From Lientehia hominis (lineage in GTDB: Bacteria; Bacillota; Clostridia; Lachnospirales; Lachnospiraceae), in the NCBI RefSeq assembly GCF_021044755.1, contig NZ_JAJNOR010000006.1, positions 191,911 through 255,910 on the forward strand: 64,000 bases of DNA, written 5' to 3'. Below the pieces are notes generated by a model. It had not been told where the DNA came from. It ran no database searches and saw only the letters and a list, made by a program, of their open reading frames with translations. Below, piece after piece: positions 50,507 to 59,980 of the stretch (positions are counted from its first letter, which is position 1; each line of letters begins with the position of its first letter). A program made the translations under genes and the position numbers.

Positions 50507-53500
50507 TCAGGACTGTTTCCCGTGAACAATAATATTATACGGTATCGTCTGATTTCCCAGAACAAAATTAATACGGTATGTTCCTGCTTCCACATTCATC
50601 GGCACTGTAATCAAAATGCTCTGTGTTCCGAATATCCCTGACGTCTCCCCAGCGCCGGTAATAACCCAGCCGGCGGCTTCCCCGGCCTCCTCGTAAGTTC
50701 CGCCGTTCTTTTTCTGTATGCCTACGGTCAGCGCGGCGTTATCTGTGCCCGAAACCATATATTCTGCAGAAAAACTTAGTGTCTTACCCGCTTCTGTCAT
50801 GCGGCTTCCTTCCGACAGCGATATTCCAAGGCTATATGACGCATTGCCGGAAACCGTATATACTGTCTGGGATATGACATCCGTAACTCTTATTCCTCCT
50901 GCCTGGATCCCCACAGGAAAAACCCGGGCCTCCAGTTTATGTTCTCCCGGCTCCAGTCCCGCAGTACCGGCAGTGTTCATCACAATCGTATGAGAAGCTG
51001 TATTTTGTAATATCAGATATACTTTGCCATCCACCGGATAATAGTTCTCGCCGCCGTATTCAAATACCGTCCCTTCCGGAAATCCCTTTCCATCACCGTC
51101 AGACAGCACCACTGCCATCCTTTCAGAAAATCTGGTATCATTCCCCGCAGACACATCCAGATTAAATATATGCCCGCCGCGGGACAGTCCGTTTCCTCCT
51201 GTAAGAGCCGCCGATGCTTTTGAACCTCCCATGGTAAAATCTGCCCCTATGGAGTCTGCTCCCTTTTCACTTTTCAGACGCAGACTGTAATCGCCGGCTG
51301 GCATCATGGCAGAGTCCGAAAAATCGACAATAATCCGAATCTCGCCGCTGCTGACATTATTAAATGGCGTCTCTTTCCACATTTCTCTGAATTCGGATAA
51401 ACGAATCCTATTCTTCTCTTCCTTTCCAGTGAGCTGATAGCTGTAAAAGCTGTTTCCCCTGAGCAAGGTCAGCTTAGTTCCAACAGGAAGCTCACTTGCA
51501 CCGCCATTTCCTGTTTCCAGCTCCAGCCATAAATCGGAGGACTGCTCCGTGGCCTCAGTCAACAAGGTATACTTAGCAGTAACAGAACCTCCGTCATCAA
51601 CTGATGAGCCGGCGGCTGATGATCCATTATACCCTTTCCCCTGCATAAGCTCTACCGCCGATACGATAGAATCCATCCAGCGGATGCAGAGTGTAATGGT
51701 AAAATCTGTATTATTGCTTCCATCATGTAATGTAAGGGCTATTCTCTCTTCTTCTTTCGCTTCAGCAAACCCTTTCGCGTTATACATGGTAAAAATAATT
51801 CCCGCCTCAAAGCGGCTGTCTGTCGATCCTATGGCAATGCTGCCTCCAGTGAAATCCTTTAAATCATATGCAGATTCCATCAGTCCGCTGCTCCAGCCCT
51901 TTCCCTGTTCCGGCAGCATCGTTACCGCAAACTGCTCTCCGGCGAGAGTATCACTGTATCTTGAAAGGGAACTGTCGGCGGCTGTCTCAACGCCTGTCAG
52001 GCTCAGCTCACGTCCGGCACCAGCAGGTATGATCAGTTTGGCGATGTAATTTCCGTTCTGCGTGGCATAAAGATCCAATGTCTGGTCAAAAAGTCTGCTT
52101 GCTCTCGTAATAATTTCCACCTCTATTGTGGTGGTCTCCTGCTCTATGCCATCTTGAACACGCACCATTTCCACCTTCACAGGGCCTAAGTCCTGGCTGG
52201 ATGTTATCCCGTTATTCTTATACGTGAGGTAAAAGTTGATTTTAGGGGCCGTGTTTCCAGTATAGGTCACTTTCTGCCCGATAATACTGTTCACTCCTCC
52301 CGTCTGTGCCGACTGTGCGGAGATTACTTTGCCTCCAGCCTTCTTTCCATCTTCCTGAAAGCCGCTTCCAAACTCCATATACATTCCAAATGTAGACAAA
52401 GGGCGTCTGTCAATGGCCGTCTTTTGTTCCGCCTCGTCAATTTCTGTACCCTCAGACTGGTTTGCTTCTGACAGTGCCCATGACCCGGATAAACCGGATT
52501 TCGCCGCATCCACCAGGGTAATCCCACCCGGAAGAGTAACGCTCTTGATCGTATACTCGTCTCCGGCTTCCGCTTCTGGCAGTTCAATTTCCCCTCCGAC
52601 TACAGAATAGCCATCTATACCATAACCCTCGTCTCCAGAATCCAGCTCTTTTGCAGTTAGCACCGCTTCTCTTGCCGCGCCTGCCTGCTCCCCCGCAATT
52701 CTCCAATACCGATACTCTGTCCCGACTTCTATATAATCCATTGCCGCAGTATCATGAGGTGCCACGAATCCTCCGTCGCTGTCCAGAATACGGGCATAGG
52801 CATAGGCTACTGCCGTGTTGTCTGCCGCCATATAAGTATATCCCTGGACACCCCCAAAGATTTCTGAACCGTCCCCGCCGGTATAAGCAATCCGGAATAC
52901 CGTTCCAGAGGAAAAGAGAATGGTATTTTCCATTTCCGCATCAAGACCAGAGGCCGTCAGACTGTTCAGACCAACTTCGTTTCCGCTGTTATCCACACTT
53001 TTATAATTTGCAATCTCCAGTACAGAGGAATTGAGCACCAGCGTGCTGCCTCCCTGAAGGATCAGTCCATTACCCAGAGGCTCCAGCGCCGCTGAATCAC
53101 CATGGTCGCCAATCCGGTTAAGAGAATATTTAGCCGTCTGATCCGCATTGGCCACATCCGACTGTCCCGTAAGCTTCACATGAGAATCTTTAAGAATTAC
53201 CCTGTCCGCCCGCTGAATCGCCGCCAGTACACGGGTTGCACCATTAGTAGTCCCATCTTCTGCAGCCGTCCGTTTTCCATAACCGTCCAATGTGACGATA
53301 CGGCTGCTTCCAGCATCACAGGTGGCTCCGCTGCCAAATACTCCTCCCGCAATATCCATCTCCGGTCCGCCGCCTCCTCCCGTATCATATCCCTCCCCTG
53401 CAATATACACATGTGAGGTTCCCGAAACGGTTATGGTATTATAATCCGCATTTCCATAATCGCCGCCGGCATATGCGGAGCCATTTATGGATAATACGGA

Positions 53501-56044
53501 TGCAGGCAGGAGCGGCTGTTCCTCTCGGTGACTGCCGTAATATTTACACTCGTCTAGTGCCTCTACGCCGATATGCAGATGAGTGGAACCGTTCACCTTT
53601 CCCTGATAACCTCCTCCAAACACGTTCCCTTTCACAGTGCCTCCGGTAAGGTTGACAAATATCAAGTCCGCCACAGCGCCTTCCGGCCCGTTATCGCTCT
53701 GTTCACTTCCCCCATAAAGGCTGCCTTCAACTGCCCCGCCCGACATATTTATAGTGGACTGTCCCATGACCAACGTTTTTCCTTCTATTCCCAAAGCTCC
53801 GCCATACACATTATGGTTCACCGTTCCCCCAGAGATGTTTACTTCCGTTTTTCCGGCCACGCTCCCTCTTTCCCCGCCTCCATATACATTTCCATATATG
53901 CTGCCTCCTGAAAGGGTCACGGATGTATCCGAATTCACAGTCGCAAACTGCCCTCCGCCAAATACATTTCCCTGAACGGTCCCTCCGCCCACAGAAATCG
54001 TAACGTTAGAGCCTGCTCTAACTCCTGCACAGTTCTCATACCCGGTTTTATCTATTCCAGCGCCTCCGCCATAAATATTCCCTGTCACAATCCCTCCGGA
54101 AACCTCTATAACTACGTTTCCTTCAAGATATGCATTTCCCTTTGCCCCTTCATCCGTATAAGGGTTATCAGATGCATCTTTATATCCCTGCCCGCTTGCA
54201 TAAATATTTCCTATTTCCGTAGATGTTCCGCTGACGCGAATCTGCGCATTGCCTGTCAGACTTCCCATTTTTGCCTGAACATCCGTTCCAATGCCGCTCG
54301 CATTTGAATTCAATGCACCGTCGCCTCCTCGGCCAGCTGCATAAATATTCTTTACTTTTCCGCCTGTTATGGATATATCCACATCCAGGGAACCCTCTGC
54401 CCCATTTGGAGTGATATAGGCCGCAGAGCCTGCGCCGTACAGGTTTGTCACAGCCCCCCCGCTGACATTTACAATAAGGTTTCCGCAGTACTCAGGAACA
54501 CTGGCACTCCTCCCGGAGCCTGCACTATAACAGTTTTCCACAGTTCCTCCGCTGATATTGATTTCCGTTCTTCCCTGGAAGGACGCCTTATTGGAATTAT
54601 ATCCCTGGTTCCCACCAACAATCTGCTGCACTACGCCCCCCTCTATATTAAACTGTACATTCCCATTGAGCACAGAACCGTCGGCAATGCCTCCGAGAAT
54701 CATACTCACCTTTGCACTGCCTCCTACAACAATCTGAGCTTGATTGATACCGTCCGCGTCGATACTTCCTCCTGCACTCCTGACATAGGAGGCAATCCTC
54801 GAAAAAGAACCACTGTAAACGCTGATCTTCCCAACCCGTCTAACACCATCCACTTCAGTAATCTCTGTTCTGCCGGCGCCATACAAATAAAGGCCGTTTG
54901 CCGAAACATTATAGCCTATCGTCAGGTCATACCCATTTGCGTAAACATGTGAGATATATTTAAGTGTAATATCGTCAAGCTTTAGAGTATTCCTCAGATT
55001 AATCATCACCTGCTCGGCATTGGTTGACGAACCGACAAGGCCGTCAGATGCCGCATTGCCTTTTATTGTAACCGGATTCTGAGGCAGTCCGCTCTGCTCT
55101 TCCTCACTTGTCATCTGGTATTGGCCGCAGATAACAATAATATTGTTGTCGGCTGTCCCGCCATCCTCTTTTGCTTTCAGCAGCTTATCTGCGGCTTTCA
55201 GAGTCTTAACTGCATTTTCAGGCGCTGTTCCGCCGTTTTTGTCATCCCCGGAAGTTTTGTCCACATAAACCATATTAATTCCGTCTCCTTCAGACGCTCT
55301 TAATAAATACGGCTCCGGAAATACTTCCCCGTCTTCTGGCATTCCTGTCTCCAATAAATCGCTTTCGTTCTCTTTCTCAAAATCCTCTGCTGCTTTATAG
55401 CCCGCATGGGTTACAGCTGTTAAAAATGACTCATTTTCCACAGTACAAAAATAAGTGCCGGTCTGCCCTTCATGGAAAAGAGTCTCCGGGCTGTCAGCCT
55501 GCTGTATATTGATACATTCGTTCCGTACTGTATCGAACCCAGGCGCAGATTCCAGATCTGCACCAGAAAACGCGTATTCGCCATAGCCGCCGATACTCCC
55601 CGGCAGATTTAGTTCTCCTCTCAGATTTCCAAGCCCATAGAATAAGAAGGCACCGATATATGTAATTCCGTCTTCAATGACCAGGCTTCTGGCACTTTCC
55701 GCCCAAGACAAAAATGGAGCCGTCTCTTCAGTAAAGTCTCTTGTCCTGCCCTTTCCCGATAATGTCAGGATACCCCCTGAAAGCGTTGCCGAAACGGTTT
55801 CACCCACCTGGATTTCCGTTTGAGCCGATTCAACACTTTCTTTCTCCTGAGTCTTAGTTGAAGTTCCCGTTTCCTTCTCTTCTGTGTGAATTATTCCGGC
55901 ATCATCCTCAGAAGCTAAAATAAACAGGGAACCCAGGTTCGGCCCGCACACTATCAGACAGATCCCAAGCAGTAAAGCTAAGACCCGCCTTGCTTTGAAT
56001 CCCCTTTTCCGATTCCTGCTCCTTTTCCGACCCTCTATATCCAT
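50507..56044 (-). CDS. giant secreted beta-helix surface protein (1845 aa)
   Basis: The N-terminus is very basic (residues 1-18) followed by a hydrophobic export segment (about 19-45). A BspA/LRR-like stretch (about 80-165) precedes a right-handed parallel beta-helix (about 255-1100), in which a repeat of the form I-S-G-G-x-V-x-x-N-V-Y-G-G-G recurs at least ten times between residues 440 and 830. The C-terminal 600 residues look like several Ig-like beta domains. There is no LPxTG or SLH anchor. It is the last and largest gene of the c-di-GMP-riboswitch operon, so it is probably an adhesin or matrix component assembled with the TasA-like fibre. No enzymatic motif is seen. The ATG follows GGGAGGAG. 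Confidence 0.85.
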   Translation of the reverse strand: MDIEGRKRSRNRKRGFKARRVLALLLGICLIVCGPNLGSLFILASEDDAGIIHTEEKETGTSTKTQEKESVESAQTEIQVGETVSATLSGGILTLSGKGRTRDFTEETAPFLSWAESARSLVIEDGITYIGAFLFYGLGNLRGELNLPGSIGGYGEYAFSGADLESAPGFDTVRNECINIQQADSPETLFHEGQTGTYFCTVENESFLTAVTHAGYKAAEDFEKENESDLLETGMPEDGEVFPEPYLLRASEGDGINMVYVDKTSGDDKNGGTAPENAVKTLKAADKLLKAKEDGGTADNNIIVICGQYQMTSEEEQSGLPQNPVTIKGNAASDGLVGSSTNAEQVMINLRNTLKLDDITLKYISHVYANGYDLTIGYNVSANGLYLYGAGRTEITEVDGVRRVGKISVYSGSFSRIASYVRSAGGSIDADGINQAQIVVGGSAKVSMILGGIADGSVLNGNVQFNIEGGVVQQIVGGNQGYNSNKASFQGRTEINISGGTVENCYSAGSGRSASVPEYCGNLIVNVSGGAVTNLYGAGSAAYITPNGAEGSLDVDISITGGKVKNIYAAGRGGDGALNSNASGIGTDVQAKMGSLTGNAQIRVSGTSTEIGNIYASGQGYKDASDNPYTDEGAKGNAYLEGNVVIEVSGGIVTGNIYGGGAGIDKTGYENCAGVRAGSNVTISVGGGTVQGNVFGGGQFATVNSDTSVTLSGGSIYGNVYGGGERGSVAGKTEVNISGGTVNHNVYGGALGIEGKTLVMGQSTINMSGGAVEGSLYGGSEQSDNGPEGAVADLIFVNLTGGTVKGNVFGGGYQGKVNGSTHLHIGVEALDECKYYGSHREEQPLLPASVLSINGSAYAGGDYGNADYNTITVSGTSHVYIAGEGYDTGGGGGPEMDIAGGVFGSGATCDAGSSRIVTLDGYGKRTAAEDGTTNGATRVLAAIQRADRVILKDSHVKLTGQSDVANADQTAKYSLNRIGDHGDSAALEPLGNGLILQGGSTLVLNSSVLEIANYKSVDNSGNEVGLNSLTASGLDAEMENTILFSSGTVFRIAYTGGDGSEIFGGVQGYTYMAADNTAVAYAYARILDSDGGFVAPHDTAAMDYIEVGTEYRYWRIAGEQAGAAREAVLTAKELDSGDEGYGIDGYSVVGGEIELPEAEAGDEYTIKSVTLPGGITLVDAAKSGLSGSWALSEANQSEGTEIDEAEQKTAIDRRPLSTFGMYMEFGSGFQEDGKKAGGKVISAQSAQTGGVNSIIGQKVTYTGNTAPKINFYLTYKNNGITSSQDLGPVKVEMVRVQDGIEQETTTIEVEIITRASRLFDQTLDLYATQNGNYIAKLIIPAGAGRELSLTGVETAADSSLSRYSDTLAGEQFAVTMLPEQGKGWSSGLMESAYDLKDFTGGSIAIGSTDSRFEAGIIFTMYNAKGFAEAKEEERIALTLHDGSNNTDFTITLCIRWMDSIVSAVELMQGKGYNGSSAAGSSVDDGGSVTAKYTLLTEATEQSSDLWLELETGNGGASELPVGTKLTLLRGNSFYSYQLTGKEEKNRIRLSEFREMWKETPFNNVSSGEIRIIVDFSDSAMMPAGDYSLRLKSEKGADSIGADFTMGGSKASAALTGGNGLSRGGHIFNLDVSAGNDTRFSERMAVVLSDGDGKGFPEGTVFEYGGENYYPVDGKVYLILQNTASHTIVMNTAGTAGLEPGEHKLEARVFPVGIQAGGIRVTDVISQTVYTVSGNASYSLGISLSEGSRMTEAGKTLSFSAEYMVSGTDNAALTVGIQKKNGGTYEEAGEAAGWVITGAGETSGIFGTQSILITVPMNVEAGTYRINFVLGNQTIPYNIIVHGKQS

Positions 56045-56088
56045 AGCAGCTCCTCCCGTATCTGCACCTGTACACCCATCTCTGTTTA

Positions 56089-56847
56089 TTATGGCGTTTT
56101 AATGATTGTGATCTCATCCCCGAGGGCGCCGTCGCCTCCGTCTCCCAGTGTTATGCCCATATCCGTTTTTAACAGTACGAGTGAATAAACCCCCGAGTCT
56201 GCAAATGTATACCGATATTTGCCGCCGACGTATGTTACATGGCTGTCGGTAGCGTCTGGTACCACTCCCTCCGGCAGATTGATCCTCACGGTATTCCCGC
56301 TGACATCCTCTTTACAGGTCATAGTCAGCACCGCCGCCCTATTTCCTGCTTTATCTTCCAGAAAATAACTGCTCCCTGCACTGGGATCAAACTGTGCGCG
56401 CAGTGTTTTTTCATAAGGAGATGTGGTCTTTACCTGGACGATGACGGCATTGCTGTCATCTGAAGGCGTTATGAAAATCTTCTCGCTGCTTCCAGTGCCT
56501 CCTCCTGCCAAGGTACCTCCCCTTCTATCTGCTGATCCTCCCGTGACCGTTACCTCATAATCAATATCTACAGGTGTTATCCGCTTAGAATCTGCAAAAT
56601 TATAAATCTCAATACTAACTTTTCCCGACTGAGAATCATATGTATACCTGGCGTCATCCGACGTCTCTCTCAGCAAATCACTGAAAAAATAGAACTCCCC
56701 GGCTGAAATAATCCCGCTTTGACTGCTTTTCCGTACAAAGCGGGCCGCCACAAGCCCCGCACAAAGAAGCACAACCAAGGCGGATAAAATTATCCCCCCC
56801 GGAAGCTTGCTGCCCTTTTTGAAAAATCCCTTTTGAGGTTTTCTCAT
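56089..56847 (-). CDS. membrane-anchored extracellular protein of the SipW/TasA operon
   Basis: A 252-residue protein: a basic N-terminus, one hydrophobic helix (about 20-40), then an extracellular beta-rich region beginning G-E-F-Y-F-F-S-D-L-L, a pattern common in clostridial SipW-operon proteins. Two Ig-like segments can be made out: I-T-P-V-D-I-D-Y-E-V-T-V-T-G-G and a final Y-R-Y-T-F-A-D-S-G-V-Y-S-L-V. It has no SipW-type cleavage motif, so it probably stays anchored. The start after AGGGGCAGGG is used instead of an upstream TTG overlapping the preceding stop. It is located between the small TasA-like protein and the giant adhesin. Confidence 0.75.
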   Translation of the reverse strand: MRKPQKGFFKKGSKLPGGIILSALVVLLCAGLVAARFVRKSSQSGIISAGEFYFFSDLLRETSDDARYTYDSQSGKVSIEIYNFADSKRITPVDIDYEVTVTGGSADRRGGTLAGGGTGSSEKIFITPSDDSNAVIVQVKTTSPYEKTLRAQFDPSAGSSYFLEDKAGNRAAVLTMTCKEDVSGNTVRINLPEGVVPDATDSHVTYVGGKYRYTFADSGVYSLVLLKTDMGITLGDGGDGALGDEITIIKTP

Positions 56848-56863
56848 ATTCCCTGCCCCTTCC

Positions 56864-57415
56864 TCATTCAACGGATGGTTCAGACTGATATGCTTCCACC
56901 TGCAGTGTAATCATATCAATTTCATCTGCATATTCCGTACTGGTTTCGCTCTTTGGCCACTGGACTTCCAAAGTATACATATGACTGGTTTCTGTCGTAT
57001 GCGGAAGGATTCCTCCCTCCGCAGTACCGCTCCCTCCCGTCATGACGATCTTTCCTTCATTAACCAGCTTACCGCTGCCAGCCGGATTGCTGCTGCCTCC
57101 AGACAAAGTAAAAGTAAGCGGCAGATTATCCGTAGTCTTAACCGAAATCGAATATCCCTGCGTCACCTGGCTGACTTGTGAGTCCTTAGCATTGACTACT
57201 TTAAACTGATATGTTTTCGTCGCGCCAGGATTTATCCCGCTCACATCTATGGCGATCGGAATACTCCCCAGCTCTGACGCAGCGATTTCTGCCACTGCGT
57301 CTCCTTCTGCTGTCGAATAGAACCTGGAATAGGTCACCGCCGTCACCAGAAAAACGGATGCCGTCATCATCATCAGATAGGCAATTATTCTTGTCTTCGT
57401 CAGGTTTTTCTTCAT
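56864..57415 (-). CDS. TasA/CalY-like small exported protein
   Basis: A 183-residue protein with a basic N-terminus and a hydrophobic segment ending V-T-Y-S-R-F-Y-S-T (about 10-35), similar to SipW-processed signal peptides. The mature part carries the TasA-like pattern: I-N-P-G-A-T-K-T-Y-Q-F-K-V-V-N, then Q-G-Y-S-I-S-V-K-T-T-D-N-L-P-L and a terminal Y-T-L-E-V-Q-W-P ... I-T-L-Q-V-E-A-Y-Q. It is probably a minor fibre subunit or adaptor. The ATG follows AAAGGGGG. The family call rests on shared pattern with the other two TasA-like proteins here. Confidence 0.75.
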   Translation of the reverse strand: MKKNLTKTRIIAYLMMMTASVFLVTAVTYSRFYSTAEGDAVAEIAASELGSIPIAIDVSGINPGATKTYQFKVVNAKDSQVSQVTQGYSISVKTTDNLPLTFTLSGGSSNPAGSGKLVNEGKIVMTGGSGTAEGGILPHTTETSHMYTLEVQWPKSETSTEYADEIDMITLQVEAYQSEPSVE

Positions 57416-57443
57416 TCCGCGGTCCCCCTTTCCTGATTTATGC

Positions 57444-59117
57444 CTATTTCTGTATTACCTGCTCTGCATAGATGGACAGCTCCACTATATATGGCTGTTC
57501 TGCATTCAGGCCTGCGTTTGTATCCTCTTCGTCCCTGCCGCCTTCGTACATCCATTCCCACTCCAGATAATAGATAACACTTTCTTTAGCTTTCAGCCTT
57601 ACTGTTTTACTTTCAGCCGTATCCTTTTCCTGCGTGCTCCACCAATCTGTGAGCGGCGTTCCACCCTTTTTATTTTCTACTATGCGGAAACGCATGGGGA
57701 TATGAAGTTCTCCTTCACGGACAGATAGTGAAAAATCAATATCAAAACCATTCCCATTTTTAAGTTCAAACGGATAATATCCCTTAGTTCCCGGAACAAT
57801 TTTTCCATTAATGTCACCAGTCCGGTCAGCAAAGAGACTGAGACTCGCTCCTTGTGTCCAGCTGACGCCAAAATCGGGGATTTCTCCAGTCGGCCCGGTA
57901 TCTTCTGTAGTGTCCGATGTCTCCGTCATATCCGTCGTCTCTGTGGCATCCGATGTCTCCGTCACATCCGGTGCCTCTGTGACGCCCGGCTTTTCTGTGG
58001 CAGCCGTAGATCCTGAAGTTCCCAGCGTCTCCTCAGCATCCGGTTCTGCCGGGCTGCCGGACTCCTCAGGGCTATCCGCTTTAGAAGTATTTTTTTCCAG
58101 AGACTCTGTTCCAGTTCCCGGCGTCCCACCGGAATTTTCCTGTGGCAGGGAAAAGGCCGGCTCAGATGCATTGATTTCTCCTGTGGACTCGCTTTCTTCC
58201 CCAATGGGAATCACTCGATTATCCTCCAATATGATAATGCCGCCGGTCCCCGGCCCTATCCTCTCACCGCCAGGGGTCGTTACAATTGTTTCTCCCCCTG
58301 TTGAGATCGTCAGACCATTAAACAGTTTAATGCTCCCATCGTTTAAAATGACCGTTCCATCTGCCAGTGACGTCCCGCCATCAGGATATATAACCTCTTC
58401 TTTCGGAGTAATGACTGCAATTCCCAGCTTACCGTCGCTGCTGGGAGTTATAATCGTACCGTCCGGAATAATTACAGACCCTCCCGGCGTAATCACTGTC
58501 CCTTCAGTACTGTAAGCAGCGCCGGCAGGAGTTACTATCTTTCCGCTTCCCGTAACATATGTGAAATCACTCTCATTTATATATAAAGCCTTAGACTCCT
58601 CATCAATTTCAATTACCACTTCCAGGAGCCGGATATCGTCTGATGCACTGATTATATATGCTCCGTCTTCCTGCAGGCCAATTTTAACCCCCTCCATCTC
58701 AGGCGAAGATTTAAGATTTACCTGACGCTCAGCCACTGTTTCTCCAGCATCGTTCATCAGACTGACTGTATGTTCTCCTTTTTCTACCTGGAAAAACGCA
58801 AAACGTCCTTCTTTATCTATCCTCGTTTCTTTTGGTTCACTATGCAGGAGAATTGCTCCGTCCTCATAAGGCCGGCCGTCTGAAAACGCAACTTGGCCCG
58901 TAAGGTAAAAGAGCCGTTCTTCCTTTTCCGGCGCCAGCAGAATCGTATCAATAAGCTGTCCGGAGAAATCAGGCATTGTACTTTTACCCAATATATATCC
59001 GGCAATACACGACGAAACAAGCGCCGCCAGTATCAACAGCGCTAATAAAAACAGCCGTCTTTTTTTATTTTTCTGCGCCCCCTGTAAAGGAAGATTTGTA
59101 AACATATTATCTGCCAC
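57444..59117 (-). CDS. membrane-anchored stalk protein with C-terminal TasA-like domain
   Basis: A 557-residue protein. A membrane helix lies at about 22-44, followed by a prealbumin-like/carboxypeptidase-regulatory-type beta domain (about 85-165). Next is a run of short beta repeats on a T-P-G-G / D-G-T-I-I theme (about 190-305), then a Thr/Glu/Ser/Pro-rich stalk with repeated T-E-T-S-D motifs (about 320-415). The final domain (about 420-557) has K-I-V-P-G-T-K-G-Y-Y-P-F-E-L-K-N and Y-Y-L-E-W-E-W-M-Y-E-G-G-x-D-E-E-D-T, matching the pattern of the fibre subunit encoded upstream. It is a plausible cell-surface anchor or nucleator. The start is GTG 7 bases behind AAAGGAGG. Confidence 0.78.
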   Translation of the reverse strand: MADNMFTNLPLQGAQKNKKRRLFLLALLILAALVSSCIAGYILGKSTMPDFSGQLIDTILLAPEKEERLFYLTGQVAFSDGRPYEDGAILLHSEPKETRIDKEGRFAFFQVEKGEHTVSLMNDAGETVAERQVNLKSSPEMEGVKIGLQEDGAYIISASDDIRLLEVVIEIDEESKALYINESDFTYVTGSGKIVTPAGAAYSTEGTVITPGGSVIIPDGTIITPSSDGKLGIAVITPKEEVIYPDGGTSLADGTVILNDGSIKLFNGLTISTGGETIVTTPGGERIGPGTGGIIILEDNRVIPIGEESESTGEINASEPAFSLPQENSGGTPGTGTESLEKNTSKADSPEESGSPAEPDAEETLGTSGSTAATEKPGVTEAPDVTETSDATETTDMTETSDTTEDTGPTGEIPDFGVSWTQGASLSLFADRTGDINGKIVPGTKGYYPFELKNGNGFDIDFSLSVREGELHIPMRFRIVENKKGGTPLTDWWSTQEKDTAESKTVRLKAKESVIYYLEWEWMYEGGRDEEDTNAGLNAEQPYIVELSIYAEQVIQK

Positions 59118-59185
59118 AGGCCAGCCTCCTTTAATTCGTCTCAGCTCAGCTATCGATAAAAGGCAATTTTGCAACCGCCCTTTAT

Positions 59186-59232
59186 CCAGAGCTGAGCGCT
59201 CTGGCTGTTCTGCCCGGACACAGCAGGCAGAA
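59186..59232 (-). promoter_or_regulatory. tandem RNA hairpins downstream of the TasA-like subunit gene
   Basis: Two adjacent stems occur: CCAGAGC (59186-59192) with GCTCTGG (59198-59204), and TCTGCCC (59210-59216) with GGCAGA (59227-59232). Neither is followed by a T-run on minus. They probably stabilise the upstream mRNA or partly terminate, so that the fibre subunit is made in excess of downstream proteins. Confidence 0.55.
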
Positions 59233-59241
59233 TCAATAATG

Positions 59242-59808
59242 TCAGCTTGCGGCAGGAGCCTTCTGTGTACCAGTAACCGTAATTTTAAATGTCATACTGC
59301 CTGTTTCCGTGTTGTCCGTGGTTCCAGCATTGTCGGCGGAATAATCCCATTTCCAGAATACTGTTTTTGTAACCGGCGTGCCGACCGCATCAACTGCAAT
59401 CGTACCATTCAGCCCATCATACGCGGCCAAATCCGGAATCTTCGTTCCATAAGCAGCATCGGAATAAAATTCTAAATTGGCCGGTTTATTCTGCAGCTCA
59501 CTAAACGCAATCGTATAATCGATTGCCACATCGCTGCCCTTCCCATCTACCTTAATATCAAACTTTCCTTCGCTCCCCGGAGCTATCTTTCCCTCTGCTA
59601 CATTTACTTTTTTAGTAGAAGTGTCGGATAAATCCACATCAAATTGAGCTGTTGAGCCATTTACCTGAAAGCTCCAGGCGGCTACCTCTGCAGTACCGGT
59701 TCCATTTACGCTAGTTGTATATTTGGCAAGCGTACCTCCCAGCAGACAGGTGGTGACCAATGTCAATACGGCGGCTGCCGCTGCCAGCCGCCCTGTAAAT
59801 TTTCTCAT
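59242..59808 (-). CDS. TasA-like fibre subunit (SipW-dependent signal peptide)
   Basis: A 188-residue secreted protein. The signal peptide (M-R-K-F-T-G-R-L then a hydrophobic core) ends in L-L-G-G-T-L-A-K-Y-T-T-S, the SipW-type processing signature. The mature protein has the TasA/CalY jelly-roll pattern: K-I-A-P-G-S-E-G-K-F-D-I-K-V, V-A-I-D-Y-T-I-A-F, F-W-K-W-D-Y-S and a terminal M-T-F-K-I-T-V-T-G-T-Q. TasA homologues polymerise by donor-strand exchange into matrix fibres. It follows the signal peptidase gene directly and precedes the anchored TasA-like protein. The ATG follows AGAGAGGG. Confidence 0.87.
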   Translation of the reverse strand: MRKFTGRLAAAAAVLTLVTTCLLGGTLAKYTTSVNGTGTAEVAAWSFQVNGSTAQFDVDLSDTSTKKVNVAEGKIAPGSEGKFDIKVDGKGSDVAIDYTIAFSELQNKPANLEFYSDAAYGTKIPDLAAYDGLNGTIAVDAVGTPVTKTVFWKWDYSADNAGTTDNTETGSMTFKITVTGTQKAPAAS

Positions 59809-59980
59809 AATTATCCCTCTCTTTCCTCATAATTATTCAGGAAACATTCTGCACTGCCAGGCACAGCCCTCGTCCATGCCCGCAGCACTTCTTCCGGATA
59901 TCTGATCCGATTTTATGTAATGCTCTTTTTTACACTGTGTCTGTAATAGAAGAGCCACCGCATACTATAAAAATATCAAT

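Noticed and set aside
53500..54700. Apparent short DNA repeats suggesting a CRISPR or tandem-repeat array
   Set aside because: The similarity is at the protein level (Gly-Gly coils of the beta-helix), units vary in length and sequence, and the reading frame is continuous.
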